From NCBI RefSeq assembly GCF_004339765.1, contig NZ_SMGO01000003.1:186001-250000 (forward strand): DNA of 64,000 nucleotides, in the 5' to 3' direction. The stretch's first letter is position 1. Every line of letters begins with the position of its first letter. Below are positions 1 to 9,185 of the stretch, piece by piece. Below the pieces are notes generated by a model that saw nothing but the letters and a program-made list of their open reading frames with translations, ran no database searches and had not been told where the DNA came from. This stretch comes from Albibacterium bauzanense. GTDB lineage: Bacteria > Bacteroidota > Bacteroidia > Sphingobacteriales > Sphingobacteriaceae. The position numbers and the translations under genes are program-made.

Positions 1-72
1 AAAATTAGGATCAAGCATAAACGGCTCCGATACTAATAAACTTCTAATTTGAGGTTGAGTTTTGTTAATCAT
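1..72 (-). CDS. YqgE/AlgH family protein, 5' fragment
   Basis: The first 24 codons of a gene that runs off the left edge. Reading the minus strand from an ATG at 72, the product begins MINKTQPQIRSLLVSEPF and continues MLDPNF. The pattern SLL(V/I)SEPF-L-DPNF is the usual N-terminus of YqgE/AlgH (DUF179) proteins, small cytoplasmic proteins of unsettled function. The frame stays open to the edge. It lies 64 nt downstream of the dipeptide epimerase on the same strand and could be co-transcribed with it. The identification rests on this short conserved segment only. Confidence 0.72.
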   Translation of the reverse strand, partial: MINKTQPQIRSLLVSEPFMLDPNF

Positions 73-136
73 TTAAAGCGATTTATAGGTTGAAGGTATC
101 ACAATGATCTTATAAAAACAATACACAATAAAAAAA

Positions 137-1222
137 TTACAATATACGAACTCCAATCCCGGGTCTTTCAGGAAGTTTTATTTTTCCATCCTCAATCCAC
201 ATTCCCTCGTACAAGTCATTGGAAATCAATAAAGCCCCATCCAGATCAGCCCAGTCTACCACAGGAGCCAATTGAGCCGCTGCACTAATTGCACACGATG
301 TTTCTGTCATACAGCCAAGCATAACTTTTAACTCCAATTCTCTGGCAAGCTCTACCATCCTTTTCGCTTCACGTAAACCGGTACACTTCATCAATTTAAT
401 GTTAATACCTGAGTAAACACCTTTTGCAAAATGAACATCACTTAATCGCTGAATGGCTTCATCTGCAATGGTAGGAATAGGGCTTCGTTCAGTAAGCCAG
501 GCATTATCATCTACCTGCTCTTTAGGCATGGGCTGTTCTATAAAAACAACTCCCTTCTCTGCCAGCCAATAAGCCATTTCCAAAGCTTGTTCTTTATCCT
601 TCCAACCTTGGTTTACATCGACACAGATCGGTGTATCTGTCAATTCCCTGATCGTATTAATCATCCTTCTATCACTATCCAAACCTAACTTAACCTTTAA
701 CAATTTATAAGGCTCCGCTTCGGCTACCTTCTTTCTTACAACCTCTGGCTCATCAATTCCAATTGTAAAAGACGTATTGGGTGTGTTTTCCGGATTATAT
801 CCCCAGATACGATACCAGGGCTGTCCCACTATCTTACCCAGCAGATCGTGTAATGCAATATCAACAGCTGCCTTTGCAGCTGTATTCCCTGTTTTTATAT
901 GATCTACATAGGTCAGGATATCATCTGTTAAGAACGGACTATCAAAAGAGGAAAGATCTACCTTTTCCAAAAAGCTTAAAACACTTTCATGACTCTCTCC
1001 CAAGTAAGGAGGCATCGATGCTTCTCCAAAACCAATATAATTTTCAAAAGCCAATGCCACCAAAACCACCGGAGTAGATGTACGAGAATTACTGGCTACT
1101 GTAAATACATGCTTTAATTCAAGAGAATAGGGCTTATAATACAAGGTGAACTTACCCATTTTCCGGGTAAAACCATCTTTAAACAAACTCTCTGAATGTG
1201 AATTATCTAACAGATTAACCAT
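137..1222 (-). CDS. dipeptide epimerase (enolase superfamily, L-Ala-D/L-Glu epimerase type)
   Basis: A 361-residue enolase-superfamily protein of the muconate-lactonizing subgroup, predicted to interconvert L-Ala-D-Glu and L-Ala-L-Glu during reuse of murein peptides. Visible residues are the KxK catalytic pair (LKVKLG, K176/K178), metal ligands in DVNQGW (D202), IEQPMP (E229) and ADEA (D254/E255), the opposite catalytic lysine in NIKLMK (K276), and a C-terminal DLDG motif typical of dipeptide epimerases. An ATG at 1159 (MGKFTLYYKPY) would give a start closer to the family's usual length, so the first 21 residues are uncertain. A terminator separates it from gap upstream, so it probably has its own promoter, which I could not place. 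Substrate specificity is inferred from the family. Confidence 0.88.
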   Translation of the reverse strand: MVNLLDNSHSESLFKDGFTRKMGKFTLYYKPYSLELKHVFTVASNSRTSTPVVLVALAFENYIGFGEASMPPYLGESHESVLSFLEKVDLSSFDSPFLTDDILTYVDHIKTGNTAAKAAVDIALHDLLGKIVGQPWYRIWGYNPENTPNTSFTIGIDEPEVVRKKVAEAEPYKLLKVKLGLDSDRRMINTIRELTDTPICVDVNQGWKDKEQALEMAYWLAEKGVVFIEQPMPKEQVDDNAWLTERSPIPTIADEAIQRLSDVHFAKGVYSGINIKLMKCTGLREAKRMVELARELELKVMLGCMTETSCAISAAAQLAPVVDWADLDGALLISNDLYEGMWIEDGKIKLPERPGIGVRIL

Positions 1223-1256
1223 CTCTTTTTCGAAGCTATAAACGAAACAATATTAC

Positions 1257-1284
1257 ATAAAAAAACACCGAAATATTCGGTGTT
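1257..1284 (-). terminator. rho-independent terminator of the pfkA-gap operon
   Basis: A perfect 9-bp stem (AACACCGAA / TTCGGTGTT, 1264-1272 and 1276-1284) with a 3-nt loop, followed on the minus strand by a run of T. It lies 40 nt past the gap stop codon. Confidence 0.82.
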
Positions 1285-1323
1285 CTCATTTATACTATTT
1301 AATAATTAAAGAAAAATCAATAA

Positions 1324-3169
<1,846 letters not shown>

Positions 3170-3183
3170 AATTAACTATCAAA

Positions 3184-4167
3184 CTATATAGCTAAAATAT
3201 GAGAAAGTTCAATCATATCTGGCGCCAATTTAAAAGCCTTATTGTTAATAGACTCTTCAATCGGAACATGTTGAATCTCATTACCTTTCAATCCAACCAC
3301 TCTTCTTGTTTCTCCGGCTAGTAATAAATTAACTGCTGAAAAACCCAGCCTGCTCGCTAATACCCTATCAAAACTAGAAGGAGAACCACCTCGTTGCAAG
3401 TGCCCTAAAATAGTAACCTTCGTATCGTAAAAATCAAACTTGGTCTTAACGTGCTTCGCTATATTATAAGCACCTCCATTTTGATCGCCTTCTGCAATAA
3501 TTACAATGGTAGAAGTCTTTTTACCTGCTACCGCACCTTCAAGCCTTTCGATAAGATCATCAATAGCCGTTTCTTTTTCAGGCATCAAAATAGCCTCTGC
3601 GCCTCCTGCAATCCCTGTATTTAAAGCTATACAGCCAGAATCACGACCCATAACTTCTACAAAAAACAGTCGATCGTGCGAAGCAGCCGTATCTCTTATT
3701 TTATCAATAGCTTCAATTACGGTATTGCAAGCTGTATCAAATCCCAATGTAAAATCAGAACCGTATAAATCATTATCAATTGTTCCCGGTATTCCTATCA
3801 CAGGAATATCGTATTCACGAGAGAATACTTCAATACCGGTAAAAGTACCATCTCCACCAATACCTACCAATGCATCAATGCCTGCTGCTTTTATATTATC
3901 ATACGCCTTCTTTCTACCTTCAACAGTCCGAAATTCAGAACAACGGGCTGTTTTTAAAATAGTTCCGCCTAATTGAATGATATTACTAACCGAGCGGCTG
4001 TTCATTTCAATAAACTGGTTATCAATCATTCCTTGATAACCCTGTAAAATTCCACTTACTTGCGTATTATTATAAAGTGCCGTTCGAACAACTGATCGAA
4101 TACATGCATTCATTCCTGGGGCATCGCCTCCGGAGGTAAAAACTCCTATTCTTTTTATTTTCTGCAC
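3184..4167 (-). CDS. pfkA: ATP-dependent 6-phosphofructokinase
   Basis: Phosphorylates fructose 6-phosphate, the committed step of glycolysis, in the cytoplasm. The 327 residues carry SGGDAPGMN (residues 12-20), GIGGDGTF, the catalytic PGTIDND, MGRDSG, and the C-terminal QRGGSPSSFDR. The GGDG motif indicates the ATP-using rather than PPi-using type. The start is a GTG at 4167-4165; the next ATG lies inside the phosphate-binding loop, so the GTG must be used. First gene of the pfkA-kinase homologue-gap operon and divergent from a Nudix-type regulator. The 151-nt shared upstream region holds a perfect GTGTA-N5-TACAC palindrome. Confidence 0.97.
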   Translation of the reverse strand: MQKIKRIGVFTSGGDAPGMNACIRSVVRTALYNNTQVSGILQGYQGMIDNQFIEMNSRSVSNIIQLGGTILKTARCSEFRTVEGRKKAYDNIKAAGIDALVGIGGDGTFTGIEVFSREYDIPVIGIPGTIDNDLYGSDFTLGFDTACNTVIEAIDKIRDTAASHDRLFFVEVMGRDSGCIALNTGIAGGAEAILMPEKETAIDDLIERLEGAVAGKKTSTIVIIAEGDQNGGAYNIAKHVKTKFDFYDTKVTILGHLQRGGSPSSFDRVLASRLGFSAVNLLLAGETRRVVGLKGNEIQHVPIEESINNKAFKLAPDMIELSHILAI

Positions 4168-4211
4168 AAAAAATTAAATATCACGTCCAAATTATAAGAT
4201 ACGAATATAAC

Positions 4212-4226
4212 GTGTATTTTTTACAC
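4212..4226. promoter_or_regulatory. palindromic operator candidate 1 (pfkA / Nudix regulator)
   Basis: GTGTATTTTTTACAC, a perfect 5+5 inverted repeat with a 5-nt spacer, in the divergent intergenic region 45 nt upstream of the pfkA start and 92 nt upstream of the regulator start. A 13/15 match lies upstream of the kinase gene at 5377-6225. Binding by the adjacent regulator is inference. Confidence 0.5.
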
Positions 4227-4239
4227 TATCATAAAAAAT

Positions 4240-4255
4240 TGTATTTTTTTTTACA
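4240..4255. promoter_or_regulatory. second, weaker TGTA-N8-TACA inverted repeat
   Basis: TGTA and TACA arms flank an all-T spacer, 13 nt from operator candidate 1. It may be a second half of the same binding region or chance in T-rich DNA. Confidence 0.25.
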
Positions 4256-4318
4256 TTTTTGTATCAATCATAACAAAAATAGTAGTTTAATATTCATATC
4301 CATATAAATTCTAATATT

Positions 4319-5014
4319 TTGTATTCAAAGCTAACCCACCTTCAATCAACATTTACAGCCGACTGTGTTATCTTCGGTTTTGAAGAAGGCGAACTCAAAG
4401 TTTTACTAGTAGAACGTAATGAATATCCATACAAAGACTGGTGGGCATTACCTGGTTTCTTTGTTGAACATTCTGAAACTATTGACAATGCCGTAGAGCG
4501 AATTTTATACGAACATACAGGTCTGAGGAATATTTTCATGGAACAACTGTATACCTTCGGCGATCTAAAAAGACACCCCCAAGGACGTGTAATTACGGTT
4601 GCTTATTATGCTCTATTGCGCTTAAAAGGCCAATCAACGCTAAAACCGCATTCAACTTATGTTCGACAAGCGGTGTGGCATCCTGTCGAAAACCTTCCAG
4701 AGCTGGCATTTGACCACGCTCATATCATTGACCGCAGCTTAGAAAAAATCAGACAAAATATTAAATCTACTCCGATTGCTTTTGAGTTACTTCCAGAAAA
4801 ATTCACATTAACCCAACTCCAAAAAGTGTATGAAGCCATTCTTGGTATCGCGCTCGATAAACGTAACTTCAGAAAAAAAATGCTAAACTATAACTTCTTA
4901 AAAGAGCTGGATGAAAAACAACAAGGAGTATCTTATCGGGCAGCAAAACTTTATAAATTTGATAAACGTAAATACGCTAAGATCTTCCAAAACGATCTGT
5001 CTTTTAAGAAATAA
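4319..5014 (+). CDS. Nudix-type transcriptional regulator (NrtR/AraR-like) with degenerate Nudix box
   Basis: A 231-residue protein with an N-terminal Nudix fold (about 10-145) and a C-terminal winged-helix region (about 155-225), the architecture of NrtR-family regulators, which bind a small metabolite in a dead Nudix pocket. The Nudix box is present but broken: the box glycine is F (LPGFFVE) and the REUxEE core reads RILYEH, so hydrolysis is unlikely. The only plausible start is a TTG at 4319; no in-frame ATG lies between the upstream stop (4283) and residue 75. It is divergent from pfkA, and related Bacteroidota regulators often control neighbouring sugar genes, so control of pfkA-gap is a reasonable inference. 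The effector is unknown. Confidence 0.85.
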   Translation: MYSKLTHLQSTFTADCVIFGFEEGELKVLLVERNEYPYKDWWALPGFFVEHSETIDNAVERILYEHTGLRNIFMEQLYTFGDLKRHPQGRVITVAYYALLRLKGQSTLKPHSTYVRQAVWHPVENLPELAFDHAHIIDRSLEKIRQNIKSTPIAFELLPEKFTLTQLQKVYEAILGIALDKRNFRKKMLNYNFLKELDEKQQGVSYRAAKLYKFDKRKYAKIFQNDLSFKK

Positions 5015-5107
5015 AGAACTTCATTAAAATATTTTTATTGCTAATTTATCGCATTCTTTAATTACGACAGAGCTTTATTTCAACAGCCATAAAATCCACA
5101 CAAAAAC

Positions 5108-5144
5108 AAGGTTTGATATTAATTTATCAAGCCTTATTTTTTTT
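5108..5144 (+). terminator. rho-independent terminator of the Nudix-type regulator
   Basis: An 11-bp stem with one G-U pair (5108-5118 with 5125-5135), a 6-nt loop, then a run of eight T. It lies about 95 nt beyond the stop codon. Confidence 0.75.
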
Positions 5145-5178
5145 CAAAGCATCTTCAATATTAGTTAATATCTCAAAA

Positions 5179-5278
5179 GGACCAAGCAAGGTTCAAACAG
5201 GGTTCAGACACGGGCGATAGGACTGCTTTGCCCCTGCTTGGTCCCTGTTTGAACCCTGTTTGGTCCTTGTTTGATTAA
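5179..5278. repeat. 11-nt periodic repeat forming a long imperfect inverted repeat
   Basis: Five tandem 11-nt units run from 5224 to 5278: TGCTTTGCCCC, TGCTTGGTCCC, TGTTTGAACCC, TGTTTGGTCCT, TGTTTGATTAA. The same units occur in the opposite orientation just upstream, so 5179-5202 pairs with 5243-5266 with only two mismatches over 24 nt (both G-U compatible in RNA) around a 40-nt loop. The block is more GC-rich than its surroundings and lies in the 362-nt gap between two convergent genes, between their two terminators. It resembles a dispersed intergenic palindromic element, but only one copy is in this window. Confidence 0.7.
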
Positions 5279-5322
5279 AATGAAATTTAAGCGATTATTT
5301 AATAATCCCAGAAATTGGATAC

Positions 5323-5355
5323 AAAAAAAGGGACTCCCTGAATGGAGTCCCTTTT
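5323..5355 (-). terminator. rho-independent terminator of the sugar kinase gene
   Basis: A perfect 8-bp stem GGGACTCC / GGAGTCCC (5330-5337 and 5344-5351) with a 6-nt loop, flanked by A-run and T-run on either side. On the minus strand it is followed by seven T, 26 nt after the kinase stop; it could also work on the plus strand. Confidence 0.85.
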
Positions 5356-5376
5356 CTAGCTTTTTTAAAGAGCTAT

Positions 5377-6225
5377 TTATTTTTTCATTTGATGAAATCT
5401 CACTAAATCATCTATTGGAGAGCGAATGATCTTACCCACTTTCATTCCGAATTCTTCAGCAGTCTCTTCCAAAACGTTTCTAAAGTTATAACCTACAGAA
5501 CCAATGCAATTGAAAGAATAATCTTTGTAATTAGGGTACTTAGAAACTAAGTTAGTAAAGAAGTCAACAAATGATGTTTTAACAATATTTCTTGAGTATT
5601 CTATATTCACGTTGTTATCATAAACGAACTTGCTAAAGCCAGCACAGAAACGGTTAGCCAAAGGCTTAGTATAAACCCGGTCCATTACTTCATCAGGTGT
5701 AAGCTTATAGGTATTCCAGAATTCTTCACGAACATTAACAGGCATTAGTCCACGCACATAATCTGTCAGCAATTTTTTACCAATGTAACATCCGCTTCCT
5801 TCATCACCTAAGATATAAGCAGCAGAATCAATATTTAATGTAATATCATTACCATCATACAAACAGGTATTGGTTCCTGTTCCTAAGATAGCTGCAAAAC
5901 CACTTTGTGTACCCAATAATGCGCGGGCAGCGGCCAAAAGGTCGTGACCGATAAAGATCTTTGCTTCTTCAAAGAAAAGTGCAAATGCATCTTTTATAAT
6001 TTCTGCTTTCTCTTCATTATGAACCCCGGCACCATAATAGTAAACTTCTGTAATCTGATCGAGTTGTAAGTCATCCGGCAGCCCTTTTTTCAAGGAACTC
6101 TGAATGTATTCGCTGCTTACAAAGTAAGGGTTATATCCTTCTGTATTAAAATAGATATTTCTTCCCGAACCATCTATAAGACACCAATTGGTTTTTGTTG
6201 AACCGCCGTCAGCAATTATGATCAT
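5377..6225 (-). CDS. BadF/BadG/NAGK-family sugar kinase (N-acetylglucosamine kinase-like)
   Basis: A 282-residue ASKHA-fold kinase likely to phosphorylate an amino sugar, most probably N-acetylglucosamine, in the cytoplasm. It starts with an intact phosphate-1 loop, ADGGSTKTNW (residues 5-14), followed by YYGAGV, GHDLLAAARA, the phosphate-2 loop GTGTNT and GDEGSGCYIG, which contacts the sugar in this family. Its sequence parallels the pseudokinase at 2321-3169, so the two are paralogues. It stands alone on the minus strand, with its own terminator. A 15-bp palindrome about 200 nt upstream (6421-6435) nearly matches the one beside pfkA. The substrate is inferred from the family. Confidence 0.88.
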   Translation of the reverse strand: MIIIADGGSTKTNWCLIDGSGRNIYFNTEGYNPYFVSSEYIQSSLKKGLPDDLQLDQITEVYYYGAGVHNEEKAEIIKDAFALFFEEAKIFIGHDLLAAARALLGTQSGFAAILGTGTNTCLYDGNDITLNIDSAAYILGDEGSGCYIGKKLLTDYVRGLMPVNVREEFWNTYKLTPDEVMDRVYTKPLANRFCAGFSKFVYDNNVNIEYSRNIVKTSFVDFFTNLVSKYPNYKDYSFNCIGSVGYNFRNVLEETAEEFGMKVGKIIRSPIDDLVRFHQMKK

Positions 6226-6601
6226 ATGTAAATTTTATTTAAAATAAATCCTGTTATTATGCGTTAAATTATGGTTAATTCTTTCGCAAAATACGGCTTT
6301 CCTTATTTTTTACAAATTTTTATCAGTTTATTTTTTCCACGTTATTCCACGCGTATATGATAATCTGCGTTCTTGGGTTATAAATGCGTTATTTCAACAA
6401 ATTTAAAGTTGCAAAATAGTGTGTACTTTTTACAATTAGTCACTGTTTAATTCAAGTTTTACTTAAAAGAAGTAATTTATTTATAGTTAAAGCAATTTAT
6501 TAAATTTGTAAATGAACTAAAAATCACAGGAAACTCTTGACTCTTTGCATAGAAGAAAATAGCAAGTGAAATTTAGATAAAATTTAAGACAAATTATACT
6601 A
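6226..6601. other. 376-nt divergent intergenic region
   Basis: Upstream region shared by the sugar kinase (minus) and the biotin carboxylase (plus). It is very AT-rich. Apart from the palindrome at 6421-6435 I see no open reading frame, RNA gene or convincing TAnnTTTG promoter. Confidence 0.6.
6421..6435. promoter_or_regulatory. palindromic operator candidate 2 (sugar kinase / biotin carboxylase)
   Basis: GTGTACTTTTTACAA matches 13 of 15 positions of the perfect palindrome between pfkA and the Nudix-type regulator. It lies 196 nt upstream of the kinase start and 167 nt upstream of accC. Flanking AGTG and CACT lengthen the dyad. A shared regulator is inference. Confidence 0.45.
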
Positions 6602-8080
6602 ATGAAAAAGATATTAGTTGCGAACCGTGGTGAAATTGCTATCCGGATCATGCGCTCTGCCCGTGAAATGGGAATCGCGACTGTTGCCGTTTTTTCAGCT
6701 GCGGATCGTTTAGCACTTCATGTACAATATGCCGATGAGGCTGTATACATTGGCGAAGCAGCTTCTAACCTGTCTTATCTTAGTATTGAGAACATTATCA
6801 ATGCCTGCAAGGCAACTCATGCAGATGCCGTTCATCCGGGCTATGGCTTTCTTTCTGAAAACCCAACTTTCGCTAAAGCTTTACAAGAAGCGGGCATCAA
6901 GTTAATTGGTCCTTCGTCAGAAGCTATGGAGATTATGGGAAATAAGCTATCGGCAAAAGAAGCAGCTCTGCGCTATAATATACCAATGATTAAGGGAACT
7001 AAGAAGCCCATAAGAGATATTGAGGAAGCAAAAGTGCAGGCAGAAGAGATTGGGTTCCCTATTTTGATTAAAGCAGCGGCAGGTGGTGGTGGAAAGGGAA
7101 TGCGCATTGTGAAAACTCAGAGCGAGTTTAAGGAAGAATTAAAATCAGCCATATCAGAAGCTAAATCTGCTTTTGGAGATGATTCTGTATTTTTAGAACG
7201 CTATATAGCTTCTCCCAAACATATTGAGATCCAGGTTCTGGCTGATGAGCATGGAAATGTGATTCATTTGTTTGAACGCGAATGCTCCATTCAAAGAAGA
7301 CATCAAAAGGTCATTGAAGAAGCTCCTTCTCCAACATTAGATGCCAAGATACGTGAAGAAATGGGTGCCTGTGCCATTAATGTGGCGCGTTCTTGCAATT
7401 ATGTAGGTGCAGGAACCGTAGAGTTTATAATGGATTCTGACCATAATTTCTATTTCCTGGAAATGAATACACGTTTGCAGGTTGAGCACCCCATTACTGA
7501 AATGATTACCGGCGTAGATTTGGTGAAAGAGCAAATTAAAATAGCGCGGGGTGAGGTTTTAGCTTTGCGCCAGGAAGATCTGAGTATTCATGGGCATGCC
7601 ATTGAACTGCGGATCTACGCAGAAGATCCGGCCAATAACTTCTTTCCGGACAGTGGTATCCTGAAAACTTATAAACTTCCGGAAGGTCCGGGAGTCCGGG
7701 TAGATAATGCTTATGAGGCAGGGATGGAAATATCTGTTTATTACGACCCGATGATCGCAAAACTGGTTGTTTGGGCTGCTACCCGAGAAGAAGCTATACA
7801 GCGCATGAAGCGGGCAATTGATGAGTATCAGATTACAGGGATCGAAAGCACATTAGCCTTTGGCAAATTTGTAATGGATCATCCTGTTTTTCAAAAAGGC
7901 AGCTATACAACCAACTTCGTTGATTCGTATTTTAATACACGGACAATTTCTCCTAATAATGAAGAGGAAGCTAAAGTAGCCGCCATCATTGCCAGCCATA
8001 TCTTTTCTAAAGAATTGCACGAAACATTAACTGAACCAAAAACTGTATCTTCTAACTGGAAGAGAAACAGAGTTAATTAA
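6602..8080 (+). CDS. accC: biotin carboxylase subunit of an acyl-CoA carboxylase
   Basis: ATP-dependent carboxylation of biotin on a carrier protein, feeding acetyl- or propionyl-CoA carboxylation. Seen: N-terminal MKKILVANRGEIAIR, the ATP-grasp glycine loop AGGGGKGMR near residue 163, the active-site segment ERECSIQRRHQKVIEE, and MNTRLQVEHPITE. At 492 residues it is about 45 longer than the E. coli enzyme; the excess is C-terminal and lacks a biotin-attachment lysine motif, so biotin carrier and carboxyltransferase must be encoded elsewhere. The length fits the second, propionyl-CoA-type biotin carboxylase of many Bacteroidota as well as AccC, so the gene symbol is provisional. ribE follows after 9 nt. 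Confidence 0.85.
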   Translation: MKKILVANRGEIAIRIMRSAREMGIATVAVFSAADRLALHVQYADEAVYIGEAASNLSYLSIENIINACKATHADAVHPGYGFLSENPTFAKALQEAGIKLIGPSSEAMEIMGNKLSAKEAALRYNIPMIKGTKKPIRDIEEAKVQAEEIGFPILIKAAAGGGGKGMRIVKTQSEFKEELKSAISEAKSAFGDDSVFLERYIASPKHIEIQVLADEHGNVIHLFERECSIQRRHQKVIEEAPSPTLDAKIREEMGACAINVARSCNYVGAGTVEFIMDSDHNFYFLEMNTRLQVEHPITEMITGVDLVKEQIKIARGEVLALRQEDLSIHGHAIELRIYAEDPANNFFPDSGILKTYKLPEGPGVRVDNAYEAGMEISVYYDPMIAKLVVWAATREEAIQRMKRAIDEYQITGIESTLAFGKFVMDHPVFQKGSYTTNFVDSYFNTRTISPNNEEEAKVAAIIASHIFSKELHETLTEPKTVSSNWKRNRVN

Positions 8081-8089
8081 AATAATAAT

Positions 8090-8680
8090 ATGTTTACCGG
8101 GATAATAGAAACCATGGGTACCGTCACAGAGGTGACTCAAGAAGGAAGTAATCGTAATTTAAAAATAAAGTCTTCCCTATCAAATGAATTGAAAGTTGAT
8201 CAAAGCATTTCTCATAATGGTGTTTGTTTAACTGTAACTGCCATTAATGAAGATGAGCATAGCGTTACTGCCATTAATGAAACGCTGCTTAAGAGTACGC
8301 TTGGGCAACTTAAAGTTGGCGATAAGGTAAACCTGGAGCGATGTACAGCTGTGGGTGGAAGATTGGATGGCCATATTGTTCAAGGGCATGTAGATCAAAA
8401 AGCGAGCTGTATTTCAAAGAAGGATGAGGACGGAAGCTGGTTATTTTCCTTCCGATACGATGCATCTATTGGAAATATTACTGTAGAGAAAGGCTCTATT
8501 TGCATTAATGGTGTAAGCCTCACGGTCTTTAACTCCGGACTTAATGAGTTTACCGTCGCTATTATTCCTTATACGCTTGAGCATACGAATTTCAAAGACA
8601 TTGTTGTTGGAACTGAGGTAAATCTTGAGTTTGATATCATCGGGAAATATGTTTCCAAACTCTTGTCATTAAGAGCTTAA
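8090..8680 (+). CDS. ribE: riboflavin synthase, alpha subunit
   Basis: Dismutates two molecules of 6,7-dimethyl-8-ribityllumazine to riboflavin, the last step of riboflavin synthesis. The 196 residues contain the two internally repeated lumazine-binding barrels: MFTGIIE begins the first, with NGVCLTV near residue 43; GHIVQGHVD near residue 96 begins the second, with NGVSLTV near residue 142. The start is fixed by the universal MFTGIIE. It sits 9 nt behind the biotin carboxylase and is probably co-transcribed with it, although no metabolic link is obvious. No FMN riboswitch is visible upstream. Confidence 0.97.
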   Translation: MFTGIIETMGTVTEVTQEGSNRNLKIKSSLSNELKVDQSISHNGVCLTVTAINEDEHSVTAINETLLKSTLGQLKVGDKVNLERCTAVGGRLDGHIVQGHVDQKASCISKKDEDGSWLFSFRYDASIGNITVEKGSICINGVSLTVFNSGLNEFTVAIIPYTLEHTNFKDIVVGTEVNLEFDIIGKYVSKLLSLRA

Positions 8681-8756
8681 TTTTTTCTTAAATTAGTATA
8701 ATAAACTACTGATACATCTATCTATAAGAACACTGAGTTCAATATAATAATCGATG

Positions 8757-8789
8757 TTTAGCGAAAAGGAACAAAACATTTTCGCTAAA
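8757..8789. repeat. perfect 11-bp inverted repeat downstream of ribE
   Basis: TTTAGCGAAAA (8757-8767) and TTTTCGCTAAA (8779-8789) with an 11-nt loop, in the 165-nt gap between ribE and the next gene. The following GGGTTGTTTTA is only moderately T-rich, so this may be a weak terminator for ribE or a protein-binding dyad upstream of the next operon. Confidence 0.5.
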
Positions 8790-8845
8790 GGGTTGTTTTA
8801 TCAAGTATTATTTAATATATTGATAATCAATCAAAAAAGAAAATT

Positions 8846-9151
8846 ATGGATAAGTTGAAGAAGTTTGAGTTGATGGAAAAGATTGTCCGACAGATGCAGG
8901 ATTTGAAAAACAGCCAGCAGGCAATCATTGAAAAAGTTGGAAAACTGGAGGTTGATAATTTTGATTTAAATGATAAGAACCTGGCGAAGGTATTATCGGA
9001 TATACATCAGCGTACAGCCGACAATTTTGATTCAATTAATGAATTATTGAATGGTTTCTCTGATAAAACAGAAAACTTTGGTGAAAAAAACAACGTAGAT
9101 AAATTAAAAGAACAACAAGAGATTAACGATATCAGCGGTAAACGCTCTTGA
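8846..9151 (+). CDS. small coiled-coil protein of unknown function
   Basis: I do not recognise this 101-residue protein. It is charged and lacks cysteine, signal peptide or membrane segments. Residues 1-60 have heptad-like spacing of hydrophobic residues (LKKFELMEKIVRQMQDL, then AIIEKVGKLEV), suggesting a helical coiled coil; the C-terminus is polar and acidic. It starts with a clear ATG after an A-rich leader (aaaaaagaaaatt) and lies 34 nt upstream of the penicillin-acylase-family gene on the same strand. Codon use resembles its neighbours, so it is probably a real gene. Confidence 0.6.
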   Translation: MDKLKKFELMEKIVRQMQDLKNSQQAIIEKVGKLEVDNFDLNDKNLAKVLSDIHQRTADNFDSINELLNGFSDKTENFGEKNNVDKLKEQQEINDISGKRS

Positions 9152-9185
9152 TGCCAATATAACCCATAAACAACCATTAATCGCA

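Noticed and set aside
781-1077. 98-codon frame antisense to the dipeptide epimerase
   Set aside because: The opposite strand encodes a complete enzyme with all catalytic motifs.
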